In this document: one piece after another, positions 12,765 through 20,457 of the stretch
How positions within the stretch are numbered: position 1 is the stretch's first letter
Layout of the letters: the number at the start of each line of letters is the position of its first letter
From: Acetobacterium malicum subsp. dehalogenans DSM 11527
Lineage (GTDB): Bacteria; Bacillota; Clostridia; Eubacteriales; Eubacteriaceae
Length of the DNA: 64,000 bases
Direction: 5' to 3'
NCBI RefSeq assembly: GCF_000472665.1
Contig: NZ_AXAC01000028.1
Location: forward strand, 180 to 64,179
The notes under the pieces: model-generated
What the model was told of the DNA's origin: nothing
What the model saw: only the letters and a program-made list of their open reading frames with translations
Databases searched by the model: none
Position numbers and translations under genes: made by a program

Positions 12765-13427
12765 CTAGAACTCGTATTTGGTTTCAAGCTTTTTAAATAC
12801 CATCGTGATCACAAAGTTGATCAGCAAGTATAAGGCCGCCGCAACCAGAAAAGCAAAGGTATCCCCATCCCGATTAACAGCTGTTTTAGCATAATGGAGA
12901 ATCTCGGCCACCCCAATCACCGTGACCAGTGCGGTGTCTTTGACCAGCGTAATGGTTTCATTGCTGATGGCTGGTAAACAGACCCGAATCATCTGGGGAA
13001 TCACCACCCGGATCATCGTTTCTATTTTTGTCAGCCCTAAAACTTTGGCCGCTTCATACTGTCCTTTGTCAATGGCTAGCAAGCCGCCCCGGAAGATTTC
13101 GGCAAAATAAGCGGCATAGTTCATACAAAAAGCAATACAGGCAGCGGTAAAGCGACCAAAAATCAGATAGTCTCCCACCACCGGCAACAATGGCAGACCA
13201 AAATAGACAAACATAATCTGCAGCAGCAGTGGGGTCCCCCGGACCACATAGATATAGCCTTTGGCCAGTGATTTAACGGGCTTGAGGCGACTCCGAGCCA
13301 TCAAGGTAAACATAAAACCCAGCGGCAGGGAGCAGACAATGGTGACGGCAAAAACACTGAGAGTAATAACCATTCCCTGCAGCATCGGTAAGGTGATATT
13401 CGATAAATAGATATAAAAATCTGACAT
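12765..13427 (-). CDS. Polar amino-acid ABC transporter permease
   Basis: Inner-membrane permease of the HisM/GlnP family, 220 residues, with about five hydrophobic segments. The EAA-loop region reads GQYEAAKVLGLTKIETMIRV, which contacts the ATPase. It begins with ATG after AGGAGAATAAA. A single permease gene implies a homodimeric channel. It lies between the binding-protein gene (95 bases upstream, separated by a hairpin) and the ATPase gene (9 bases downstream). Confidence 0.92.
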   Translation of the reverse strand: MSDFYIYLSNITLPMLQGMVITLSVFAVTIVCSLPLGFMFTLMARSRLKPVKSLAKGYIYVVRGTPLLLQIMFVYFGLPLLPVVGDYLIFGRFTAACIAFCMNYAAYFAEIFRGGLLAIDKGQYEAAKVLGLTKIETMIRVVIPQMIRVCLPAISNETITLVKDTALVTVIGVAEILHYAKTAVNRDGDTFAFLVAAALYLLINFVITMVFKKLETKYEF

Positions 13428-13476
13428 TTTATTCTCCTGAGGAACGAAATAATATTAGTGGTAAACGTCATAAAAA

Positions 13477-13500
13477 AATCGGATAGAAACTATCCGATTT
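13477..13500 (-). terminator. Intra-operon attenuating hairpin
   Basis: Perfect 11-base inverted repeat AAATCGGATAG/CTATCCGATTT with a three-base loop, followed in the minus direction by a T-run. It lies between the binding-protein gene and its permease gene, where partial termination would leave more binding protein than membrane components. Confidence 0.75.
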
Positions 13501-13522
13501 CTAAAAACTGATTGTTTTCTTT

Positions 13523-14326
13523 TTAGTTAGCTTTGTAGATGATGTCTTCGCCAAACCATTTGGTTGAAATGGTAGCGGCTGTTCCATCGGCAACCATGGC
13601 ATCCATGGCATCCTGAACCTGAGTCAGTAACTCGGTATTACCTTTTTTGATCCCCACACCGTATAATTCTGGCGATAAGCTTTCACTTAAAATTACAAAT
13701 TCAGCACTTTCCGAGGTGATGTAGTAGCGGGCGACGATGGAGTCAACTACAACGGCATCGATTCGGCCAATTCCCAGATCACTGAGGGCTGAGACGTTTT
13801 CCGGATATTCAGTCAATGTTGCCTCTTTGCTGATGGGATCAGCAGTGAACGCATCATAGGCTGAAGAACCTTTTTGGACGCCAACATTTTTACCAGCTAA
13901 ATCAGCTTTTGTTTTGATTGGGGAATCTTTTTTAACGACGATGACCTGGTCATTTTCCAGATAAGGGGCGGTGAAATCCATGGCATTTTTTCGTTCATCG
14001 GTGATCGTTAAACCGTTCCAAATGACGTCAATATTGCCGGAATCCAGTTCCAGTTCTTTGGTGTCCCAGTTGATTGGTTGAAGTACAACTTCCATTCCCA
14101 TCCGTTTACCAACTTCTTTGGCCAGATCCACATCGAAACCAACAATTTCATTTTTGTCATCTCTGAAACCCATTGGCGGGAAGGAATCATCCAAACCGAC
14201 CACAAAGGTCTTATCGTCATTATTGGCATTATCTTCTGTTTTTGCGGTGTTGCTACTGCATCCTGCAAATAAACCAGCGACCAGAACGACAACCAGCATC
14301 AGGCCAAATATACTTCTTTTTTTCAT
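13523..14326 (-). CDS. Amino-acid ABC transporter substrate-binding lipoprotein
   Basis: Extracellular solute receptor of family 3, 267 residues. The start is the ATG at 14326 (MKKRSIFGLM), preceded by AAAAAGGA; the open frame extends 18 codons further without support. A signal peptide ends in the lipobox LFAGC with the lipidated cysteine at residue 23, followed by an Asn/Asp/Thr-rich linker. Motifs FPPMGFRDDKNEIVGFDVDL and LAGKNVGVQKGSSAYDA are typical of the fold. A TATAAT at 14364-14369 on the minus strand is a candidate -10 element. Ligand class is polar amino acid; the exact ligand is unknown. Confidence 0.92.
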   Translation of the reverse strand: MKKRSIFGLMLVVVLVAGLFAGCSSNTAKTEDNANNDDKTFVVGLDDSFPPMGFRDDKNEIVGFDVDLAKEVGKRMGMEVVLQPINWDTKELELDSGNIDVIWNGLTITDERKNAMDFTAPYLENDQVIVVKKDSPIKTKADLAGKNVGVQKGSSAYDAFTADPISKEATLTEYPENVSALSDLGIGRIDAVVVDSIVARYYITSESAEFVILSESLSPELYGVGIKKGNTELLTQVQDAMDAMVADGTAATISTKWFGEDIIYKAN

Positions 14327-14454
14327 TCCTTTTTGTCCTCTTTTCCTAATATAATCTGAGGCTATTATACACTTTATCACTGTGCATTGCTAGCCCTTTA
14401 CAGCAAAAATTTATTTCAAATACAATCCGTTTCGCCGTTTTTCGGCCGGACAAT

Positions 14455-14526
14455 CTAAAAAAAGCCCGTATTCGCAGAGGCAACGTCAACACCCCTGGTG
14501 CGACCTGCACTCTGTATCATACGGAC
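14455..14526 (-). terminator. Probable terminator of the dha operon
   Basis: Downstream of dhaL on the minus strand, GTCCGTAT pairs with ATACGGGC (14519-14526 with 14464-14471) and is followed by seven T residues. The intervening bases can also form an inner stem (CAGAG/CTCTG), giving a long branched hairpin. Confidence 0.55.
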
Positions 14527-14558
14527 AGCTCCTGATTGCGTATTCTTTTTTCAAATTT

Positions 14559-15200
14559 CTACGGCATGCGCTTATATAAAATTGCCAGAATCGCGGCGCT
14601 GGAGGCCGAGCCCGGATCACGATGACCAATGGCCCGTTCGCCCAGCCGCATCGCCCGGCCTTTTTTGGCGATAATCGGGATGGTTGAATCGGAACCGGCT
14701 TCACCCACTTCAAGCGCTTTTTTCATCGCTTCTTTCGGTGCCAGCCCATCTTGATGATAAGCAGTGTTTAAGGCGTCAATGGCCGGTCTGAGGGTATCGA
14801 CCATGGTTTTATCGCCAACTACTGCCTTGCCCCGTTTTTCGATGATCGCCACGCCGGCTTCCATCATTTCGATGAATTCGTCAAAGTTCACTTCCTCCTT
14901 ACCTTTGGCCGGCACTCCAAACTTGCTGAAGAAGCCGCCATAAAGCGGGCCGGAAGCGCCGCCAACCTTATCAAGCAGAGCGGTACCAACATTTTTGAAC
15001 AAAGTATTGATATCTTCGTCTTTCCAGCCGTCCAGGTTTTTGCTGACTTCGCGAAAACCGATACTCATATTCATGCCGTGGTCACCGTCGCCAATGGCTG
15101 AATCCAGTTCCGAAAAATAATCCTTTTTCTCTTCGGCCAACACAATGAGGTCATCAATCACCCCAAGAAAGTAGTCTTTATTTAAAATATAATCGCTCAT
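14559..15200 (-). CDS. dhaL: Dihydroxyacetone-kinase subunit DhaL (ADP-binding)
   Basis: Subunit of a PEP-dependent ketose kinase: DhaL holds a permanently bound ADP that is rephosphorylated by DhaM and passes phosphate to the sugar on DhaK. Residues 31-42 (ELDSAIGDGDHG) contain the three metal-coordinating aspartates; GGASGPLYG, GDKTMVDTLRPA and HRDPGSASSA complete the family pattern. 213 residues. The start is the ATG at 15200 after AGGAGAAG; 15 upstream codons in frame are ignored. Last gene of the dhaM-dhaK-dhaL set, 73 bases after dhaK. Sugar could be dihydroxyacetone or a longer ketose. Confidence 0.92.
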   Translation of the reverse strand: MSDYILNKDYFLGVIDDLIVLAEEKKDYFSELDSAIGDGDHGMNMSIGFREVSKNLDGWKDEDINTLFKNVGTALLDKVGGASGPLYGGFFSKFGVPAKGKEEVNFDEFIEMMEAGVAIIEKRGKAVVGDKTMVDTLRPAIDALNTAYHQDGLAPKEAMKKALEVGEAGSDSTIPIIAKKGRAMRLGERAIGHRDPGSASSAAILAILYKRMP

Positions 15201-15273
15201 AATTCTTCTCCTGACAATGATTTCGGGTTGATGGTTTCCCATCAACCCGCTTTGTTATTATTCTCGTTGCTAT

Positions 15274-16281
15274 TTAGAACTGTTTAAAATAGGGGGTGTC
15301 GCAGGGATAATCCAATAATTCTTTCATTTCGTCGTCCAGTTTTACCAGAGTGACGGACATCCCGGCCATATCCATGGATGACGCAAATGAGCCAATCAGG
15401 GATTTGTAAATAGTAATGCCTTTGTCGGCCAGGATTTCAGCAACCCGACGGAAGCAGATGTGCAGATCCATCAGTGGCGTGGCACCCAGGCTGTTGACCA
15501 GAACATAAACCTCGTCGCCACTTTGATAAGGCAGATCGGCCAGAATCGGTTCCATAATCTGGTCGATGACTTTGTCAGCAGGTTCGATTTTACCACGACG
15601 GACCCCAGGTTCGCCATGGATACCCATACCGATTTCCATATCGCCGTCTTCCATTTCAAAAATTGGGCCGCCTTTTGATGGTAAGGTGGCCGAAGACATC
15701 GCCACACCCATGGTCCGGGTGACATCGTTACATTTTTTTGCCGCTGCCACGACGGCATCGAGATCGCCGCCCATTTCCGCCTTGGCTCCGGCGGCTTTGA
15801 AGACAAAAAAATCTCCGGCAATCCCGCGACGGTCTTCAATATTTTCAGAAGAAATAACATCGTCAGTAACCAGCACGGTTTCAACCCGGATACCATCTTC
15901 TTCATCAGCTTTTTCAGCGCCCATGTCAAAGTTCATCACATCGCCAGCGTAGTTACCGTAAAGGTAGATACAACCTTTACCAGTATCGATAGCTTTGACC
16001 GAGGCATAACAGGGATCTGGGGATGGCGAGGTATTGATGTTACCAATAACCGCGGCATCAGCAAAGCCTTTACCGACATAGCCCAAGAACAAGGGTTCAT
16101 GTCCAGAGCCACCGCCGATGATCACGCCGACCTTGTCTTTTTGCTTGGCAGTTTTGCTGACCACCACCCGGCCCTGAGCTTCAGATGCCTGATCTAAGAC
16201 CACATGATCTTTGTGGGCAGTTACATAACCGGCCAGCATTTCTTCTACTACATCATAGGGATCATTGATTAATCGTTTCAT
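15274..16281 (-). CDS. dhaK: Dihydroxyacetone-kinase subunit DhaK (ketose-binding)
   Basis: Substrate-binding subunit that holds the ketose covalently as a hemiaminal on a histidine. 335 residues, the usual size. The covalent histidine is His222 in GIHGEPG; His61 in GGGSGHE and Asp114 in NYAGDVMNF match the other catalytic residues. An AGGAGGAAG ribosome binding site precedes the ATG. A sigma54-type promoter lies 55-69 bases upstream (16336-16350), so dhaKL can be transcribed independently of dhaM. Homologues that use erythrulose belong to the same family, and the EryH/EryI-like genes nearby make that a serious alternative to dihydroxyacetone. Confidence 0.93.
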   Translation of the reverse strand: MKRLINDPYDVVEEMLAGYVTAHKDHVVLDQASEAQGRVVVSKTAKQKDKVGVIIGGGSGHEPLFLGYVGKGFADAAVIGNINTSPSPDPCYASVKAIDTGKGCIYLYGNYAGDVMNFDMGAEKADEEDGIRVETVLVTDDVISSENIEDRRGIAGDFFVFKAAGAKAEMGGDLDAVVAAAKKCNDVTRTMGVAMSSATLPSKGGPIFEMEDGDMEIGMGIHGEPGVRRGKIEPADKVIDQIMEPILADLPYQSGDEVYVLVNSLGATPLMDLHICFRRVAEILADKGITIYKSLIGSFASSMDMAGMSVTLVKLDDEMKELLDYPCDTPYFKQF

Positions 16282-16335
16282 TTCTTCCTCCTAAAATTAT
16301 TTGTTTGAATAAGTCTTTGTATACGTTTTCTTAAC

Positions 16336-16350
16336 GCAAGAACCATGCCA
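16336..16350 (-). promoter_or_regulatory. Sigma54 (-24/-12) promoter before dhaK
   Basis: Minus-strand TGGCAT-N5-TTGC, with GG and GC exactly 12 bases apart, 55 bases upstream of the dhaK start. It agrees with the sigma54 consensus except for the sixth base. Its placement in the 167-base dhaM-dhaK gap, next to a sigma54 activator gene, supports it. Confidence 0.75.
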
Positions 16351-16448
16351 GAGTGAAACCCACTCATAAAGCCAATGACGAGCTTGCGCTTTCTATGTTA
16401 TGGGCGTTATTTCCCCGAATGGGGAAATTTTCCCAATCAACAGACCAT

Positions 16449-16847
16449 TTAGTGAACCTTTCTCAGAGTCGCCCCTTCTTTGGCAGTGGCAATAATTTTT
16501 TCCAGCTCATTGCAGATAGTGGCCTGAATCACCCCGCCGATCACCCCTTCAACCAACGGTGCATCAACGATGTGGACCTTAGCCTGGAGCACTTCATCCT
16601 CCAGCATTTCGATGGCGGTTTCACTGCAGATCACCGCCGAGCCCAGATCGACAAAGATCAGGATATGCTCCCGTTCGGCCAGGCTCTCGATGGCCTTTTT
16701 GATCCTGGTGGTATTGGTACCAATCCGACCGTCGGCAGCCCCGCCGGCGGCAATCACCGCGACGCTGCCATCATTCATTTCCATGACAATGTCGCGCAGC
16801 CCTTCGGCCAACTTTTCACTATGCGATACGATAATTACACCGGTCAT
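16449..16847 (-). CDS. dhaM: DhaM-type PTS EIIA phosphotransfer subunit
   Basis: EIIA-mannose-fold protein that takes phosphate from HPr and gives it to ADP on DhaL. 132 residues: the single-domain form found in Gram-positive bacteria, without the HPr and EI domains fused to the enterobacterial protein. The active-site histidine is His9 in IIVSHSEKLAEG; later TNTTRI and VDLGSAVICSE fit the family. The ATG follows TTGGAGGAAG. A -24/-12 promoter lies 46-60 bases upstream, between this gene and the activator gene. General EI and HPr must be encoded elsewhere. Confidence 0.9.
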   Translation of the reverse strand: MTGVIIVSHSEKLAEGLRDIVMEMNDGSVAVIAAGGAADGRIGTNTTRIKKAIESLAEREHILIFVDLGSAVICSETAIEMLEDEVLQAKVHIVDAPLVEGVIGGVIQATICNELEKIIATAKEGATLRKVH

Positions 16848-16892
16848 TTTCTTCCTCCAACTCGTTATGTGTTATCTGAATAGAATGTAATC

Positions 16893-16907
16893 GCAATTTT
16901 TGTGCCA
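16893..16907 (-). promoter_or_regulatory. Sigma54 (-24/-12) promoter before dhaM
   Basis: Minus-strand TGGCAC-N5-TTGC, a full match to the sigma54 consensus with correct GG-GC spacing. It lies between the stop of the HPr-containing activator (16916) and the dhaM start (16847), giving a transcript start near 16882 and a 35-base leader. Confidence 0.88.
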
Positions 16908-16915
16908 ATCGCAGT

Positions 16916-18940
16916 CTAGTCCAGCTGATATTTCCGGGCCTTGGCGGCAATGGTCTTGTGATCCAGCCCCAGGGCCAAACCAGCCTGACGGAAGCTACCG
17001 TGTTTGGTCAGCGCCCGGGCAATCAGTTCCCGCTCCATCTCAGCAAAGGTGGGGAGATTATCCCCATCGCCCCAGCGGGGACTTTTTTCGGCCGGCTCGA
17101 CCCCGATTTCATCACATAGATAACCCGGTAAGTCCGCCAGAGTAATCCAGTCGCTATTGGACAGGGTCATGCCGCCCTCAATCATATTTTCCAGTTCTCT
17201 GACATTGCCGGGGAAATGATATTGCTCCAGGGCACTCAAGGCCGTTTTGGTCATGGCACAGCGGGGCAGGTCATATTTTTTGCTGATTTTCTCGGTGAAG
17301 TATTCCACCAGCAGTGGGATATCGCCCTTGCGCTGGCGCAGTGGTGGCAGCATCACGGTAATGACATTCAGGCGGTAATACAGATCGCGCCGGAAACTGC
17401 CCTCTTTCATCATCGTTTCCAGGGGACTGTTGGTGGCGGCAATCACCCGGACATCAATCTTAATCGGGTGGGCCCCGCCAATCCGTTCAATCTCCTGTTC
17501 CTGCAACACCCGCAGCAGTTTGGCCTGCATGGCCTTGTCCATGTCGCCGATTTCGTCGAGAAAAATCGTCCCGCCGCTGGCGATTTCGAATTTGCCCCGT
17601 TTTTCCTTGTAAGCCCCGGTAAAAGCCCCTTTTTCATAGCCAAACAGTTCGCTTTCCAGCAGATTGGAGGGGATCGCGGCGCAATTCATACCAACAAAGG
17701 GCTTTTTGTGGCGGGCTCCGGCCCGGTGAATGGCCCGGGCCACCAGCTCTTTGCCGGTGCCACTTTCGCCCCGGATCAGCACCGCCGCATCGGTTCGGGC
17801 CGCCTTTGAGGCCACCGTCAAGCTTTCAATCAAGGCGCCGCTCTTGCCAATGATACTATTAAAGGAGGGATTCAGGTCTTCTTTTTTGGCCAGCTCGTCC
17901 TGAAGAAAGCGAGCCTTTTCGGAAAGCAGCTCAATCCGGTCAGCCAGCTGGGCGATTTCGGTCAGCTCCCGGGCGACAATCACATTGCCGCGAAACTTCT
18001 GTTCAATAATAATCGGCCGGGCGGTCATAATAAATTGGCGGTTGTCGCTGTTGGTGATGATCAGCTCGCCCTGACCAGTGAAAAAAGTTTCGGCGAACTT
18101 TTCGGTAGCAAACAGATCCTGAATTTTGCGGGACAGCACCTGGGTACCTTCCTTTTTAAACATCTTGACAAAGGGATGATTGACATAGGTTACTTCCCGG
18201 GCATGATTGATCATACAGATGCCGTCATCGACGGTTTCGAGGATATTATTGAGCTTTTCTTTCAGTTCCTTGACCGAATGCAGTTCCCCGGATAATTCTT
18301 CAATCTGGGAGATATCCTGAAAAACCACCACCCCACCGATGACCTCGTCAGCGACGATAATCGGACTCTTATTAGTTATTACCCATTTTTTACCAATCTT
18401 ATGCTTCAAACCGAGATTTTCTCTTTTTGATGCCAGCAAATCATGCAAATTAAAATTGGGCACCCATTCATCCGCCTTTTTGCCGATGATATCAGTGGCT
18501 TTGACGCCGGTGATTTCTTCCGCCGCACGATTGAAAATATTAATAATGCCATGGCTGTCCATGGCAATCAGGCCATTGTTGATGCTTTCAAAAATCTTTT
18601 CACTGGCCAGGGTATTCTCCTGGAGGATGCTGTCGATCGCTTCGGTATCCGGCGCCTCCAGCTCTGCTGTCTGGCTTAAAAAAGAAGCCAGCTTAAACAC
18701 CGCTTCGGCACTGCCGGGATTGGGGCTGTAGACCTCCACCAGCTCTCCATGGCGGATTTTCAAGGACACCAGTGGCAGCACCGAGTTGCAGGCCACCCCA
18801 TCCGCCGAACTGGGCCGCCGCAGGTATAGCTGACAGTCCCAGATTTTTTCGATTTTTTGGGCCTGCCGGGCCACCATCGCTGCCACCCGGGTATGGACCC
18901 CGTTTTTATTTTTGATGACTACCCGTTGTGTCTTCTCCAT
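16916..18940 (-). CDS. Sigma54-dependent activator with N-terminal HPr domain
   Basis: Transcription activator of 674 residues with an unusual head. Residues 1-90 look like an HPr domain: NKNGVHTR places the phosphorylatable histidine at His16 with Arg18 following, and Ser53 in NSVLPLVSL sits at the regulatory-serine position. Two PAS-like segments follow (about 110-205 and 225-330), then a sigma54 AAA+ domain with GESGTGKE, the sigma54-contacting GAFTGA and the Walker B region GGTIFLDEIGDM, and a Fis-type HTH at the C-terminus. The ATG at 18940 follows CAGGGAGACAGG. It lies directly upstream of dhaM and two -24/-12 promoters, so it almost certainly controls dhaMKL; enterobacterial DhaR is a partial functional analogue. 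Confidence 0.9.
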   Translation of the reverse strand: MEKTQRVVIKNKNGVHTRVAAMVARQAQKIEKIWDCQLYLRRPSSADGVACNSVLPLVSLKIRHGELVEVYSPNPGSAEAVFKLASFLSQTAELEAPDTEAIDSILQENTLASEKIFESINNGLIAMDSHGIINIFNRAAEEITGVKATDIIGKKADEWVPNFNLHDLLASKRENLGLKHKIGKKWVITNKSPIIVADEVIGGVVVFQDISQIEELSGELHSVKELKEKLNNILETVDDGICMINHAREVTYVNHPFVKMFKKEGTQVLSRKIQDLFATEKFAETFFTGQGELIITNSDNRQFIMTARPIIIEQKFRGNVIVARELTEIAQLADRIELLSEKARFLQDELAKKEDLNPSFNSIIGKSGALIESLTVASKAARTDAAVLIRGESGTGKELVARAIHRAGARHKKPFVGMNCAAIPSNLLESELFGYEKGAFTGAYKEKRGKFEIASGGTIFLDEIGDMDKAMQAKLLRVLQEQEIERIGGAHPIKIDVRVIAATNSPLETMMKEGSFRRDLYYRLNVITVMLPPLRQRKGDIPLLVEYFTEKISKKYDLPRCAMTKTALSALEQYHFPGNVRELENMIEGGMTLSNSDWITLADLPGYLCDEIGVEPAEKSPRWGDGDNLPTFAEMERELIARALTKHGSFRQAGLALGLDHKTIAAKARKYQLD

Positions 18941-19029
18941 CCTGTCTCCCTGTCCTGACCAGGCCACCGTCAGGGGTACTGACCCGGTTATTTTTACTTT
19001 ATTTCAAAGCCCTTTAAGCGCTTCGTTTC

Positions 19030-19058
19030 TTTACAAATCCCTGCATCTATGCCATAAT
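19030..19058 (+). promoter_or_regulatory. Sigma-A promoter for the isomerase pair
   Basis: TTTACA (19030-19035), 17-base spacer, CATAAT (19053-19058), about 85 bases upstream of the RpiB-family gene. No -24/-12 element was found on this strand, so this side of the divergent region appears to use the housekeeping polymerase. Confidence 0.6.
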
Positions 19059-19151
19059 GATAGCGTATCCCGAGGTTAAATACCTTAAAGAACAGGCTAT
19101 TTTTACACAAGGGAAAATAACTGTGCAAATTCAGATACCAGGAGGAAGATG

Positions 19152-19601
19152 ATGAAAATTGCCGTTGATTGTGACGATGCTGCCATTGATTTTAAGGACG
19201 AGATTTTTAATTATTTACAGAAAGCCGGTTACGACATCACCGATTTGCAATATTCCGCCAGCCACGATTGTGACTATCCTGAAATTGCCTTTAACCTGGC
19301 CGAAACCATCAAAAATAAGGAATATGACCGCGGCTTTATCTTTTGCGGCACCGGGCTGGGGGTGGCGATGATGGCCAACAAGGTGCCCGGGGTTTTTGCC
19401 GGCACCTGCCACGATGTCTATTCGGCCGAACGACTGGCCAAAAGCAACGATGCCAATGTCCTGACCATGGGGGCTCGGGTGATCGGCACCGAACTGGCCA
19501 AAATGATCGCCGAAGCATGGTTAAAAAGTGATTTCCAGGGCGGCGGCTCAACCAAAAAAGTTGAAAAAATGCGAACTCTGGAAAAAACCTATCTAAAGTA
19601 G
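19152..19601 (+). CDS. RpiB/LacAB-family sugar-phosphate isomerase, EryI-like
   Basis: Aldose-ketose isomerase of 149 residues. The catalytic cysteine is Cys65 in FCGTGLGVAMMANKVPG, followed by CHDVYSAERLAKSNDANVL and TMGARVIG. The run after the cysteine resembles EryI, the D-erythrulose-4-phosphate isomerase of erythritol catabolism, about as well as ribose-5-phosphate isomerase B. Two ATGs stand in tandem; the second (19152) is six bases from AGGAGG and is preferred. The gene is divergent from the activator-dha operon and seven bases ahead of a triosephosphate-isomerase relative. Ribose-5-phosphate or another pentose phosphate remains possible. Confidence 0.85.
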   Translation: MKIAVDCDDAAIDFKDEIFNYLQKAGYDITDLQYSASHDCDYPEIAFNLAETIKNKEYDRGFIFCGTGLGVAMMANKVPGVFAGTCHDVYSAERLAKSNDANVLTMGARVIGTELAKMIAEAWLKSDFQGGGSTKKVEKMRTLEKTYLK

Positions 19602-19608
19602 GCCATCA

Positions 19609-20382
19609 ATGAAAAAGTTCTTACTGGGAACCAACTGGAAGATGAATAAAACCCTGGCCGAGGGTCTGGCCTACAGCGCGGCCCTGATGACAATCATTGG
19701 TAAATATCCCCAATTTGAGTTTTTCATCATTCCCCCTTATACCCACCTGTGGAAAATAAAAGAAGCGCTTGCTGCTCAAAAAAGCCCCTTGAAGCTGGGC
19801 GCCCAGAATATGCACGAGCAGGACTCTGGGCAGTTTACCGGCGAAATTTCGCCGCTGATGCTGGCCGAAATCGGGGTCGATATCATTGAGTTGGGCCACA
19901 GCGAACGGCGCCAGTATTTTAACGAAAGCGACGAAGCCGTCAATCGCAAAGCCCGGGCCGCCCTCAAACACGGCTTTACCCCGCTGATTTGCATCGGCGA
20001 ACAGCAGGCCGATAAAGACTACGGCGTTTCCAAAGAAATGCTGGCCAAACAGTTAAAGATCGCCTTAACCGATGTCCCGGCGGCAGCCATCGGCCAATTC
20101 TGGATCGCCTATGAACCGGTCTGGGCCATTGGCGTTGCTGGCACCCCGGCTGCTGCCGCCTATGTTGAGGAAATCCACGACTTCCTGCGGCGGGTTCTGA
20201 TCGACCGCTACGGACCCAGCGGGGCGGCGGTGCCGCTGCTGTTTGGCGGCAGCGTCAACATTGATAACGCCCGGGATTATGCCCGGCTTGCCAACGTCGA
20301 CGGCTTATTTATCGGCCGCAGTGCCTGGGAGCCGGAGCTGTTTGAAGCGATTATGGTGGCGCTTGGAACTATCACCAAGTAA
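19609..20382 (+). CDS. Triosephosphate-isomerase-family enzyme, EryH-like
   Basis: TIM-barrel isomerase of 257 residues with the full catalytic set: Lys11 in NWKMN, His97 in ELGHSERR, Glu169 in AYEPVWAIG and the phosphate loop FGGSVN. Several stretches follow the EryH (L-erythrulose-1-phosphate isomerase) pattern rather than canonical TpiA: GAQNMHEQDSGQFTGEISPLML where TpiA has a GAQNVY-type motif, and WAIGVAGTPA where TpiA has WAIGTGKTA. With the EryI-like gene seven bases upstream and a DhaK-type kinase opposite, conversion of a tetrulose phosphate is the likeliest role. A second, glycolytic tpiA would then be expected elsewhere in the genome. Confidence 0.85.
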   Translation: MKKFLLGTNWKMNKTLAEGLAYSAALMTIIGKYPQFEFFIIPPYTHLWKIKEALAAQKSPLKLGAQNMHEQDSGQFTGEISPLMLAEIGVDIIELGHSERRQYFNESDEAVNRKARAALKHGFTPLICIGEQQADKDYGVSKEMLAKQLKIALTDVPAAAIGQFWIAYEPVWAIGVAGTPAAAAYVEEIHDFLRRVLIDRYGPSGAAVPLLFGGSVNIDNARDYARLANVDGLFIGRSAWEPELFEAIMVALGTITK

Positions 20383-20457
20383 CTATATGACATGATCCTT
20401 GCGGCAAACGCAATGGAACCAGATGATATCCCCATGCCTGATTCAGATTTTTTGTTC

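Noticed and set aside
16411-16426. TTCCCC/GGGGAA hairpin between dhaM and dhaK as a terminator
   Set aside because: Only six pairs and no T-run on the minus strand; it may affect stability but not termination.
17216-17809. 197-codon plus-strand ORF inside the HPr-sigma54 activator gene
   Set aside because: Opposite strand of the conserved AAA+ domain; composition rich in Gly, His and Gln as expected from a shadow frame.
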